This document shows positions 50,206 to 60,073 of a stretch of DNA of 64,000 nt, piece by piece. Origin of the DNA: Bacteroidia bacterium (GTDB taxonomy: Bacteria; Bacteroidota; Bacteroidia; Chitinophagales; UBA2359); the NCBI GenBank assembly GCA_030427245.1, contig JAUHXA010000026.1, forward strand, positions 25,485 to 89,484, written 5' to 3'. The position numbers were made by a program, and so were the translations under genes. The notes under the pieces were generated by a model. It searched no databases. It saw only the letters and a program-made list of their open reading frames with translations, and was not told the DNA's origin. Numbering within the stretch: position 1 is the stretch's first letter; the number at the start of each line of letters is the position of its first letter.

Positions 50206-51798
50206 TTAATACTTCACCACCTTCTCCGTCCACCAACTCGTTCCGTCCGAAACCTGCACCAAATAAATGCCATTCGGTTGGTCGGACAAGTCTATTTCAA
50301 TAGCGGATTGAAGAACAGGCAATTGCTGCAAGGTTCGACCGTGAATGTCGGTGATTTTTAGTTGAAGATTTTGGAGTGTTTGTTTGGGATTCTGCAATTG
50401 AAGTAAAAAGCGGTTTTGAGTTGGATTGGGATGGAGTGTAATTTGTGATGCAAAGTGGGTTTCTTCTTTGATGTTGGTGAAATAGCAGTCGCCTATGGAG
50501 GCTTCGATGAGGCCTGAATACCAGTGATTTAAGTCGGAGCTGGCAGGATTTAGTGCGGTAAGCCCTAAATGAGAGTGATAATATTTTTTTTGGCACATAT
50601 CACAATCAGAGGGCAAACAAAAGGTATCACAAATTTTTTCTCCTTCTGTTGTTTCTATTACAAATGAACAAGGAATGTCCTCTATACTCAATATATAAGA
50701 TGTCCCACAGATATCATCAGCTAGCCTTAAAAGTTGAAGTGTTTTAATACTGCTAGATAAGCCTATATTGATATCTCCTTCAAGTTCACCTATACCCAAT
50801 TCCCAATAAGCCATATCAATAAATTGCTGAGGAAAATAATATTCCGTTGCCGTTTTAGTATGAATTGGAGTATAAGAAATTTCTAACGTATCATTGGTAT
50901 CGGTTTGAATTTCTATTTTGGATATTTCTCGATTGTAAGTGTAGGAAATGCTTGAATCAGTTCTTCCTACCTCAGTGATTGTGTGTTTGTATCTTTCTAT
51001 AATCATACTATTTGTTTTCTTTCGTCTTATTTCCCGGGTAAATGTGTCTCCTGCTTCGTAAGGGAAAAAATCTTCGACCAATGGAGTCCGTTCACCCAAT
51101 ATCGTTCCATCTGCTGCTTCAATACCTGCAAAAGTAATATTCGTTTTCAAGTCATAAGTAAACCATTCAGAAAAAGCAGTCCATTCCAACAAGCCGTACT
51201 GTTTACTCAATTTAATGCTTACTTGGTCAAAATCGCTACTGATTGCATTTTCACCTTCAAATGCTTGTATATGAAATGTTTTAGTACTATCCTCAACTCC
51301 TTCTATAATATTTTCAAAATTGGCAGAACTACAAGTAATCACTAAATGAGTGAAAGGAAATTCTTCTTCATTAAATGCTTTTGCGTGGATTTCCCAACTG
51401 CTTCCAACTTCAATATGAGGATAAAAGAAAAGTGTGTCTTGTAGTTCTTCAATGTTTTCGGGAACTTCGGTAGGATAAAAATAGGGTTTGTGGATATAGG
51501 CTTGTATTTTGTTGTTAGAAGAAGATTTGAAAAAGACATCATTCAATTTAGGAGTTCCTCCAAATGGAGCAACTGGATAACAAATCCCCAAAGATTCAAT
51601 ATAAGTCCGCAAAGGATATTGCAGCACTTCATTTGTATTGACTTCCTCATAGTCCATATAATACGGAGCAATTGTTTCTAAATCGCCCGTTTGGAAATAG
51701 TAATAAGTTTTTTGATTGAAGGGAAACAAGTCCCAATTGTCGGCTTCTGCCAAAAAAGGAACAACAAAAAGAACCAATAGTAAAAATGAGTTTTTCAT
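50206..51798 (-). CDS. T9SS type A sorting domain secreted protein, tandem paralog 2
   Basis: 530 aa; same signal peptide and near-identical C-terminal domain as 48585-50144. Confidence 0.88.
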   Translation of the reverse strand: MKNSFLLLVLFVVPFLAEADNWDLFPFNQKTYYYFQTGDLETIAPYYMDYEEVNTNEVLQYPLRTYIESLGICYPVAPFGGTPKLNDVFFKSSSNNKIQAYIHKPYFYPTEVPENIEELQDTLFFYPHIEVGSSWEIHAKAFNEEEFPFTHLVITCSSANFENIIEGVEDSTKTFHIQAFEGENAISSDFDQVSIKLSKQYGLLEWTAFSEWFTYDLKTNITFAGIEAADGTILGERTPLVEDFFPYEAGDTFTREIRRKKTNSMIIERYKHTITEVGRTDSSISYTYNREISKIEIQTDTNDTLEISYTPIHTKTATEYYFPQQFIDMAYWELGIGELEGDINIGLSSSIKTLQLLRLADDICGTSYILSIEDIPCSFVIETTEGEKICDTFCLPSDCDMCQKKYYHSHLGLTALNPASSDLNHWYSGLIEASIGDCYFTNIKEETHFASQITLHPNPTQNRFLLQLQNPKQTLQNLQLKITDIHGRTLQQLPVLQSAIEIDLSDQPNGIYLVQVSDGTSWWTEKVVKY

Positions 51799-51859
51799 AA
51801 TAAAAACGGTTTGAAAGAATTAAAAGAACTGCCAATATCCCCTCAGATATTTTAGGTTA

Positions 51860-53482
51860 TTAATATTTTACCACCTTCTCCGTCCACCAACTCGTTCCAT
51901 CCGAAATCTGCACCAAATAAATGCCATTCGGTTGGGCGGACAAATCGACTTCAATAGTAGATTGAAGGACAGGTAATTGCTGCAAGGTTCGACCGTGAAT
52001 GTCGGTGATTTTCAATTGAAGGTTTTGCAGTTGAAGTTTAGGATTCTGCAATTGAAGTAAAAAGCGGTTTTGAGTTGGATTGGGATGGAGTGTAATTTGT
52101 GATGCAAAGTAGATTTCTTCTTTGATGTTGGTGAAATAGCAGCCACTTACATTAGCTTCTATAAGTCTGAGGGATTTGTGACTGTAATCTTGCCCCGTTC
52201 CCAAAATGCCAAAAGAAGTGCTATAAGATGTACCTTTTCTTGGACAATTAATATCCCAAATGGGGTTTTCGTAATAAGTTTCTCCATTGATGTCATAAGC
52301 TACAAGCGAGCTACAAGTTTGAGTTTCAGAGAAACGGTAATGGCTTCCACAATTATTGGAGGACTCTTTTTTTAAGTACACATAGTCATAGTAATCAACA
52401 GAGATAGTCGACTCATCCTCGTATATCGAGCCAGCATAGAATCCAAATCCCCAATAGGCAATATCTATGTATTCTTGAGGAAAATAGTGGGGAGTTGCAG
52501 ACATATTGTCTTCTTCAAAAATTTCAAATTCGAGCGTATCTATTGATCCAGTGAAATTGTCTTTTTTTGTGAGAGTTCTTGTCGTTTTGCGATTGAATAA
52601 GTAGCTTTTTATAGAATCTGTTTTGGTTACTTGTGTGATGTTGTCTTCTCGTATTTCAGTGACGGTATTATTGCCATTCATGCTTCCAATTAGGTCAGAA
52701 TATTTCCATTTCAAAAAATCCCCCGCTTCATAAGGGAAAAAATCAGCTACCAAAGGTGTGCGTTCTCCCATAGTTTTTCCTGGATCTGCTTCAAAACCAG
52801 CTAAAACAATTCGAACATCTAAACGCAGATATTGATTGAACCATTCACCAAAAGCTATCCAATCTACCAAGCCATGATTTTTGCTAAGTTTTAGTGTGAT
52901 GTCATCAAAAGGACTTTCGATAGCATTTTCTCCATCAAAAGCTTGAATTCCAAATGTTTTAGTGCTGTCAATAACGCCTTCAACAATTTCCTCAAAGTCA
53001 GTAGAAACACAGGTGATTTTTAAGTGACTAAAAGGGAAGGCATCACTACTGTAAGTATTGGGGCGTACCTCCCAACTGTTTCCTAAAGAGGTCTCTGGGT
53101 AGAAAACAAGTGTATCTCTAAATAATTCTATGTGCGGATTGTATAAATCGGGATGATGATTGAAAATATAAGCGTATGGTTTCTCAGAATCTGTACTTTT
53201 CAAATAGACATCTCTTATCGGGTTGAGAATGTTCTGGTTTTCTATAAATAGAGGATATAATTCACTAACCAAAGACTCAACATAAGTCCTTAAAGGAAAC
53301 TGCAAAATACCTTCTGCAATTTCTTCCTCATAATCCATGTAGTAAACAGCAATCGTTTCAGTATCACCTGTTTGGAAGTAGTAATAAGTTTTTTGATTGA
53401 AGGGAAACAAGTCCCAATTGTCGGCTTGCAGCAAAATAGTAGATGCAAATAGGGCAAGGCAAAGTAGAATTGTAGATTTCAT
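51860..53482 (-). CDS. T9SS type A sorting domain secreted protein, tandem paralog 1
   Basis: 540 aa; NWDLFPFNQKTYYYFQTGD shared with paralog 2; near-identical C-terminal domain. Confidence 0.88.
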   Translation of the reverse strand: MKSTILLCLALFASTILLQADNWDLFPFNQKTYYYFQTGDTETIAVYYMDYEEEIAEGILQFPLRTYVESLVSELYPLFIENQNILNPIRDVYLKSTDSEKPYAYIFNHHPDLYNPHIELFRDTLVFYPETSLGNSWEVRPNTYSSDAFPFSHLKITCVSTDFEEIVEGVIDSTKTFGIQAFDGENAIESPFDDITLKLSKNHGLVDWIAFGEWFNQYLRLDVRIVLAGFEADPGKTMGERTPLVADFFPYEAGDFLKWKYSDLIGSMNGNNTVTEIREDNITQVTKTDSIKSYLFNRKTTRTLTKKDNFTGSIDTLEFEIFEEDNMSATPHYFPQEYIDIAYWGFGFYAGSIYEDESTISVDYYDYVYLKKESSNNCGSHYRFSETQTCSSLVAYDINGETYYENPIWDINCPRKGTSYSTSFGILGTGQDYSHKSLRLIEANVSGCYFTNIKEEIYFASQITLHPNPTQNRFLLQLQNPKLQLQNLQLKITDIHGRTLQQLPVLQSTIEVDLSAQPNGIYLVQISDGTSWWTEKVVKY

Positions 53483-53667
53483 AGAGGGGAGTGTTATTCT
53501 GTAAAAAAATAGGTCATGTATAAAGATACGCTATTTTTTTGAAAAAAGTTGTTTCCCTTCTTGAAGTTTTGCTTTGATAATCAGATAGCTTTACTTTGCT
53601 GTCTTAGAAACCTTAGTTCCATGAAAATAATAGTAGATACTTTTTTTGGCTTCAACCAACCAAATTT

Positions 53668-53725
53668 TGAAGATATAAAGAAAAGGGGTGAATCGTGCGA
53701 TTCACCCCTTTTCTTTATATCTTCA
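53668..53725 (-). terminator. Perfect 28 bp inverted repeat / terminator overlapping the CDS end
   Basis: TGAAGATATAAAGAAAAGGGGTGAATCG-TG-CGATTCACCCCTTTTCTTTATATCTTCA. Confidence 0.8.
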
Positions 53726-54389
53726 TCAGCAACTCTGCTTTTTTCTTCAAAAACTCTTCTTCTGTCAAAATGCCTTTTTCGGTCAATTCGTGAAGGCGGT
53801 TGAGAGTTTCAAAAATATCTTTTTCTTCAGGAGCAGGGTCAATTTCGATGGGTTTTGGGTCAGGTTGTTCATCGTATTTCTTTTTGAGTGTCCCCACATA
53901 TTCTTTCCCTTTTTCAAATTCCTGCTCATACATTTCTTTCACCTTATCAACATCAAAATTGAGGAGGTCGTTTCCTCCTTCGAGGTGATTCACAAAGACT
54001 TGTCCCAAAGCATAAGTCGAAGCACCCGACAAAATAGCTAAGGAAATGCTCCCGACGACATAGCCATATCCTGGTACCAGTTTCGTAGCAATTGCGCCCA
54101 CTCGCACCAAAGTATTGCCCACCAAAGCTGTAATGAGACTTTTACTGACTCGGCGAGAATAGTCCACATCATAAGTACGGCAAAGCTGTTTCATCATGGC
54201 CAACTGAACGAGGGTTAATACACCTACATCTACAATAGGGAAAGGAATTGCACCTGCACCCATTGACCAAAGTACGTGATTATTAACGACTTCATTGGCT
54301 CTTTCCTTGCGGTTTTCATTGTTGTTTTCAGGAAACAAGCCGCCGATTTTGTGTTTGAGGTAAGTAGGTAAAAAGGATATGAAACTCAT
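53715..54389 (-). CDS. DUF697-like membrane protein with C-terminal SHOCT domain
   Basis: NNHVLWSMGAGAIPFPIVDVGVLTLVQLAMMKQLCRTYDVDYS...; LNRLHELTEKGILTEEEFLKKKAELL SHOCT. Confidence 0.82.
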   Translation of the reverse strand: MSFISFLPTYLKHKIGGLFPENNNENRKERANEVVNNHVLWSMGAGAIPFPIVDVGVLTLVQLAMMKQLCRTYDVDYSRRVSKSLITALVGNTLVRVGAIATKLVPGYGYVVGSISLAILSGASTYALGQVFVNHLEGGNDLLNFDVDKVKEMYEQEFEKGKEYVGTLKKKYDEQPDPKPIEIDPAPEEKDIFETLNRLHELTEKGILTEEEFLKKKAELLMKI

Positions 54390-54505
54390 GTAAATGGTTT
54401 TTGTATTGATTGAAATTTTCTTCTGTCATGAAAACATCTAATGACAAAAATTAGTTCAACATTAACAAATTTTAAAGGATTGTGTGATTGAAGTATCTGA
54501 AGTTG

Positions 54506-55645
54506 TTAATTCCCAATCTGCACTTCCACCTTCTGTTTTTTTGAAGGTTTGTCTGCTTCAAGGGCTTTTTCAATATCAGTAGGAGGTCGCCAACTTGGCA
54601 TTGAAGCCACCAATGCAGAATGAGAAACTTTTGTAGAAATACCTCCTTCATGAGTCATTACATAAATACTACTCTGCGCTCCATTTGCTACCATATATGC
54701 AATATAAGCCCCATCAGGTGAGTAAGAAGGCATCATTTCATCTATGTCAGGCGTATTTGTGAGATTTGTAGGCTGTCCTGTTCCATCTGCTGCAATGGTG
54801 TAAACATCGAAGTTACCCGTTCTGTTGGATACAAAAACCAATTCCTTGCCATTCGGTGACCAATTAGGAGTGAAGTCCAATCCATTGTCTTTTGTAATGC
54901 GAATCGGATTGTTGCCACTTCTATCCGTTACATAAATATCAGACTGATTGTCGTGTCTGAAAGTGTGAAAAGCCAAAGAAAGCGCATCGGGTGACCAAAC
55001 AGGGTAGGCATCATTGTAGGTCGTATTGGTGATTTTTTGCAGGTTTTGACCCTTTATATCCATTCTGTAAATTTGCAACGCATCGTCTTTATCGCTGACA
55101 AAAACGATTTCTTTGTCTCGTGAAACATGAGGGGACCGTTCTGCAAAATTAGAGCTGCTGACCCGATTGTAGAGTGAATCTTTAAAGGAAAATAAATAGG
55201 TTTGTGGAGTTTTGTTCCTATCGGATTCAAACACAAAACCTGTTGCATCTGGCAGCCATCTTGGGAGCATATCGTTTCCTTTCTCGTCTGTCAATTGCTG
55301 CAAATTCGTACCGTCTCCATTGACCATATAAATGTTAAAGACCCCTTTTTCCTGCACACCAAACAGTAATTGGTATTCTGCAATTCGATCCAACAAAGCT
55401 CGGCTACTGATTTCTTTCCTCAATGCCACTTCCTGTGCAATTTTGAGAGAATCTGCGGGAGTTTCAGCAGAGTCTTGCCCTTTTTCATTGCCGCAAGCTG
55501 ATAAGAAAAATAAGCTGGAAAGTAAAAAAGAAAAAATAACTCCTCGACTAATATTCCTCTTTTGAAAGAGAGTGGGGTATGTTAGCAGGGGAGTTATTTT
55601 TTTACCGTTACTAAATAGAGTTGCAATAAAAAATATCGGTTTCAT
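54506..55645 (-). CDS. TolB-like/PD40 beta-propeller lipoprotein
   Basis: 379 aa; repeated P.WSPD...AF.S.R....IY motifs; lipobox FFLSACGNEK; N-terminus runs through repeat copy C. Confidence 0.87.
   Translation of the reverse strand: MKPIFFIATLFSNGKKITPLLTYPTLFQKRNISRGVIFSFLLSSLFFLSACGNEKGQDSAETPADSLKIAQEVALRKEISSRALLDRIAEYQLLFGVQEKGVFNIYMVNGDGTNLQQLTDEKGNDMLPRWLPDATGFVFESDRNKTPQTYLFSFKDSLYNRVSSSNFAERSPHVSRDKEIVFVSDKDDALQIYRMDIKGQNLQKITNTTYNDAYPVWSPDALSLAFHTFRHDNQSDIYVTDRSGNNPIRITKDNGLDFTPNWSPNGKELVFVSNRTGNFDVYTIAADGTGQPTNLTNTPDIDEMMPSYSPDGAYIAYMVANGAQSSIYVMTHEGGISTKVSHSALVASMPSWRPPTDIEKALEADKPSKKQKVEVQIGN
55521..55616 (-). repeat. Palindromic interspersed repeat, copy C (within CDS)
   Basis: Reverse complement ATTTAGTAACGGTAAAAAAATAACTCCCCTG...CTAACATACCCCACTCTCTTTCAAAAGAGGAATATTAGTCGAGGAGTTATTTTTTCTTTTTTACT. 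Confidence 0.88.
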
Positions 55646-55808
55646 GTCGTTTCAATTTTTAATGAGAATTACGCTGCAAATTTCTCATTAAAAATCGTGT
55701 TTTTCTTATTTTTTTCGATAATCATCAGGTAACGACCATTGAAGTTGGGTATTTTTAGGCATCGGATAGTATCAATAGAAGCTACCCGATGCCTTTTGAC
55801 CAGTATGA

Positions 55809-58121
55809 TTAATTGGTATTCACCAAAAACGTCCTCGAAAACTTGCGTTTTTGCTGCCCACATATCATTCGTTCAATAAGGCAAATCTTATACACGCCCA
55901 CCTCTGCAAAGTCGAAAGTCAATTGATAGCCTTGTTTGGAAATCACCCGCCCGCTTGGTGTTTCGATGATCCATTCTACTTGAGATTTTTGTTGAACATT
56001 GCAGTGATTGAGGCATTGACTTTTCACTTGAAGGTCTAATACTTGAGTAGGAGAGAGGTTCAAAATCGCATCTGCAAAAGGCATGTATGGGGTTTTTTGT
56101 CCTTGTTTTTTCCATTCCAAATTCAAGCAATCATCGTTGCCACAATTTCCAATAGAAGGTGTATTATTATTCAAACTCGGATGACTTTGATTTCTGGAAG
56201 GTCTGTCCAAAATCTCAATTTTGAACTTCAATGGGCAAACCTCATCGTTGCAAATCTGCTTGGCAACGACTTGATACATTCCAAAATTTTGCAGATTGGC
56301 TTTGAGGCTATTCGCACCATTTTGAATCAACCCATTTGGTGATTTTACCTTTACAGACTGTTTTCCCGTTTTGCAATCCTTGCCCACACAATGCCCAAAG
56401 ACTTGAATATTGACTGCGCTGGGCGCAAAGTGAAACGTGCTTCCTGCAAGGGCTACCATGCCATTTACAAAAACAGTCGGTACTATACATTTACAAGATT
56501 TAGGCTGGTTTGGGGGATTGCCGCTGTCTGGATGATCGGGATCAGGAGGTGAAGTGTGTCCACCGCCAGGATTGCTGCTGCCTCCGCTATTGCCACCTTC
56601 GCTGCCACTACCTGTTCCCAAACCGCCTTCAATAGGTGGTGCAGTCGTATGTCCTCCACCTTCAATGGAAGTACCGCCACCACTTGTTGTTCCACCTGAT
56701 GAAGGATTGCCGCCTGTTGCCGTTTCAGGAGGCAGTTTTTTGCAACATTCCTTGTGAAAAGGTTCTTTCATTGAGAGTTCGGGAAGAGTGGTAAACGAAC
56801 AACTTGTGCCGCTGCAATTCGCCGTCACTTTTACCCGCATCCAACAAAACCAATTGCCATATCTGCGCTGCAATAACTGACTCAATCGCTGACCAACAGG
56901 GCTTTGATTGTCGGGAATGACAATCGTACCCCCTTGTTCGCAGATTTCTTTACAGTCATTCTTTTGTCCCTCTAAATGTTGTTTCAATAGCGAGTTAATG
57001 CCATCTTCCGTTTGAGTCATTTTGATACCCGCCCGTTTTCTCATGCCCGATATTTCGGCTTGCACTTCCTCCAATTGTTTTCGGTGACATTCCTCCGCCC
57101 GTTTACAGAAACCTTTGCAGGCTTCCATCGCTTGTAGCATATTGGCGAACAATTTTTTGGAACACAGGTATTTTTGATAAGAACTTTGGAAATATCCTGA
57201 CATTAAATTAGCATAGTCTTTCCATCCTTCCACAGCAACTGCCGTTGCATTGGCTGCTGCTGTGTAGAGCATTTGGTTGAGTTGAATGACCCATGCTGGA
57301 GAAGCCCCGCCATTTTTGAGCTTTTGCACAATACTTTTGAAGGCTTGAATGGTTTCATAAGCCGACTGAGCATCTTCAATGGCTTTCAATTCTTCGGGAG
57401 AAGCCATTGCTTTTATACCCTCCATTGGAATACTTTTGGCAATCTTCAATATTTCTTCTTCCACAATGTCGGTAATCGGGTTGTCTTTGCCTTCCAACTC
57501 TGATAAGATATTGTCGAATACATTTAACAAACCCAAAACGGCATTGAATATATCATTGTATGCACCCATAAACTCTCGATGGTCTCTGCCTGAATACCAA
57601 CGAGGTACTAACATCCCTCCATTCATAAAATTATTGGTAGCAGAGGAAGTTTCTTGGTAAGCTTCGTTTTTCATACACTTTAATCGGTCGAGGTATTTCT
57701 GAAAATCCTCATATTTGCAAGGGTCTAAATCACTGCAACAAGTACCACCTTGACAACATTCACTGCTCACTCTGCAATCAGTGGGATATTGGATATTGAT
57801 GCCATCGCTTTCCTTCAATTTTTGGGCGACATCTCTTAGCTTTTGCAGATTTTCGTCAATGACTTTTTGTGCATCTTCGATGTGTTTTTTCCATTCTTCA
57901 AAATTGGGACAATACTTTTTAATATTGCTGATTTCCTGTTGTAGTTGGTTCTTTTTAGCCTTCAATTCCTTCAAACTGCTGCCTTCAAAACCATCGTCTA
58001 TGGCAAAGGGACTGCTCATTTCTTTGATGCAATCGTCCGAATTTTGGGAGTAAACCGCTGTGGAAAAATGGAGGATAGTCGCTAATAGGAGTACGAATGT
58101 GATCAAGAGAGATTTTTTCAT
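55809..58121 (-). CDS. Large secreted Cys-rich protein with Gly/Ser/Pro linker and PKD-like C-terminal domains
   Basis: Signal MKKSLLITFVLLLATILHFSTAVYSQ; CRVSSECCQGGTCCSDLDPC; GGTTSGGGTSIEGGGH...PPDPDHPDSGNPPNQPK linker; ATG at 58121 preferred. Confidence 0.75.
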   Translation of the reverse strand: MKKSLLITFVLLLATILHFSTAVYSQNSDDCIKEMSSPFAIDDGFEGSSLKELKAKKNQLQQEISNIKKYCPNFEEWKKHIEDAQKVIDENLQKLRDVAQKLKESDGINIQYPTDCRVSSECCQGGTCCSDLDPCKYEDFQKYLDRLKCMKNEAYQETSSATNNFMNGGMLVPRWYSGRDHREFMGAYNDIFNAVLGLLNVFDNILSELEGKDNPITDIVEEEILKIAKSIPMEGIKAMASPEELKAIEDAQSAYETIQAFKSIVQKLKNGGASPAWVIQLNQMLYTAAANATAVAVEGWKDYANLMSGYFQSSYQKYLCSKKLFANMLQAMEACKGFCKRAEECHRKQLEEVQAEISGMRKRAGIKMTQTEDGINSLLKQHLEGQKNDCKEICEQGGTIVIPDNQSPVGQRLSQLLQRRYGNWFCWMRVKVTANCSGTSCSFTTLPELSMKEPFHKECCKKLPPETATGGNPSSGGTTSGGGTSIEGGGHTTAPPIEGGLGTGSGSEGGNSGGSSNPGGGHTSPPDPDHPDSGNPPNQPKSCKCIVPTVFVNGMVALAGSTFHFAPSAVNIQVFGHCVGKDCKTGKQSVKVKSPNGLIQNGANSLKANLQNFGMYQVVAKQICNDEVCPLKFKIEILDRPSRNQSHPSLNNNTPSIGNCGNDDCLNLEWKKQGQKTPYMPFADAILNLSPTQVLDLQVKSQCLNHCNVQQKSQVEWIIETPSGRVISKQGYQLTFDFAEVGVYKICLIERMICGQQKRKFSRTFLVNTN

Positions 58122-58406
58122 GATTTTTACGAGGTTTATTGATTCAGAGGAGAGAAGCGAGACCAAGAAAGAGGAATCTATTAATTTGAAAACTCCTGCT
58201 TCTTGCATCCTACATCTCTTATCCAAAACTAAATGGTTTAAAAAAAAATTAAGAGGGAGAGTAAGGTTGGTTGCTGTTTCGAAGATAACTATTGCTGCAA
58301 AAAGACCCAAACCAAAGATTTTGCGATTCTATCAAAACAAAACTACTTCGTATAACTTTAAAATATTGACCAACAAATTTTTAACCTTCAATGTCATTAC
58401 ACTCCC

Positions 58407-59897
58407 ATGAACGAAAAAGAACCCATTTTTGACCTGATTCAAAGCATGAGCAAAGCCGAAAAACGCTACTTTAAGTTGTTTGCGAAGATGCAAGGGAAGG
58501 TAAGTGATTATTATTTGGATTTGTTTGATGCGATCAACAAACAATCGGAATACGATGAAAACATTTTGCAGCGAAAATTTCGGAAGGAAATCAAACAGTT
58601 TAGTGTGGCGAAACACCGCTTGTATCTCATGGTATTGAAGAGCTTACGCTTTTTTCTGGACAACGAACACGAGGTTGACAATATGCTTCGGGAAGCACAA
58701 ATTTTATTGAACCGAAGACTGATCACACAGGCAGAAAGATTGGCGGAAAAATGTGAAGTAAAAATTGAAGAATACGATGTGTATGAAAGGAAATACGCTA
58801 TCAATACTTTGAAAGTCAGAATAGAACGTATCAAAACACCTCACCCCAAATATGGAGAAGCAATTGAGCAATATTCAAAAGCTGCAATTGAAGGTTTGGA
58901 AGCAGTGGAAAGCGATGTGCGTTACATTGCTTTGTTTTCAAAGTTGGTGTATCTTAATTATATTTCCTCCATTCACCATAAAGATACTGCTCAACAAATC
59001 AAAGAGTTGATAGAGGATCCACTGTTGCAGGATGTTCAACATGCCAAGACTTTTCACGCCAAAGACCATTTTTATTTTATCCACAGCTTTTATGGGGTCA
59101 TTACTCGAAACTATCCTTATGTTTATGAATATACCAAAAAGAGGATGCACTTATTAGATCAAGAAGGACAAAATTTTGTGAATCCAGAATACTGTCATAC
59201 GGTCTATAACAATTTTATCAATGCGGCATATCTGCTTGAAAAATACGATGAATGTGCCCTCGTTTTGGAAAAGTTCAAAACCATTCAAACAAGTCATGAA
59301 CCTCAAAAAATTAGAATCGAACTGAATTATTATTATTGGCAGTTGATGTTGTATTTGCATGGGGCAAATGAAGCGAAATTGAAGAAGGTTTTACAAGCCT
59401 TTAAAGCCCAACTGAAGGTACATTCTATGCTTTTACCTTTAGAGCAAATCTATGCTTATTATGTTCAATTGGCTGGTTTTTCCATGATTGTAGCAGATTA
59501 TCAAGGAGCTTTGTTTTTTTTGGAAGAAGTCAAAAAACGTTTGAAACAAAGTAAGGGAAACTATATGTATCGCAGGGCTTGTATCTTGGAATTGTTGGTG
59601 CATTTTGAATTGGGGAACGACCTTTTACTACCCTACAAAGCTCGTTCGGTTTATCGTGAACTCTACAAAACCAATGTATTGTACGAATATGAAAAAGTGG
59701 TTTTGCAGTTTATCCGAAATGACTTCCCCAAAATTATTGACCGTAAAGACCTCAAAGATTTGTTGCAAAAATGGTTGGATGCTTTGTCTGCAATTGAGGA
59801 CGGGCCGCAAGAACGCTTGATTTACGATTCTTTCAGTTTGAAGAGGTGGTTGGCTGCAAGAATAAAAGAGAAGAGGTACTTGGAGGTATTGGAGTGA
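58407..59897 (+). CDS. Conserved helical (TPR-like) hypothetical protein
   Basis: 496 aa; FDLIQSMSKAEKRYFKLFAKMQGK N-terminus, all-helical composition. Confidence 0.7.
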   Translation: MNEKEPIFDLIQSMSKAEKRYFKLFAKMQGKVSDYYLDLFDAINKQSEYDENILQRKFRKEIKQFSVAKHRLYLMVLKSLRFFLDNEHEVDNMLREAQILLNRRLITQAERLAEKCEVKIEEYDVYERKYAINTLKVRIERIKTPHPKYGEAIEQYSKAAIEGLEAVESDVRYIALFSKLVYLNYISSIHHKDTAQQIKELIEDPLLQDVQHAKTFHAKDHFYFIHSFYGVITRNYPYVYEYTKKRMHLLDQEGQNFVNPEYCHTVYNNFINAAYLLEKYDECALVLEKFKTIQTSHEPQKIRIELNYYYWQLMLYLHGANEAKLKKVLQAFKAQLKVHSMLLPLEQIYAYYVQLAGFSMIVADYQGALFFLEEVKKRLKQSKGNYMYRRACILELLVHFELGNDLLLPYKARSVYRELYKTNVLYEYEKVVLQFIRNDFPKIIDRKDLKDLLQKWLDALSAIEDGPQERLIYDSFSLKRWLAARIKEKRYLEVLE

Positions 59898-60073
59898 GGC
59901 CCTTTTACAGTGAGGTTTAAGTAGGGCAAACTTCACAAATCATGTAATTCTACTTTTCACTTCCTGTTTCTGAAAATCTTCCTTCAAATGAACTTATTAG
60001 GTGGTTTTGTAGTTATCAGATTATTTATCGACATTTGTGAGACAGAATTTAATAACATTAATACATATCTATA

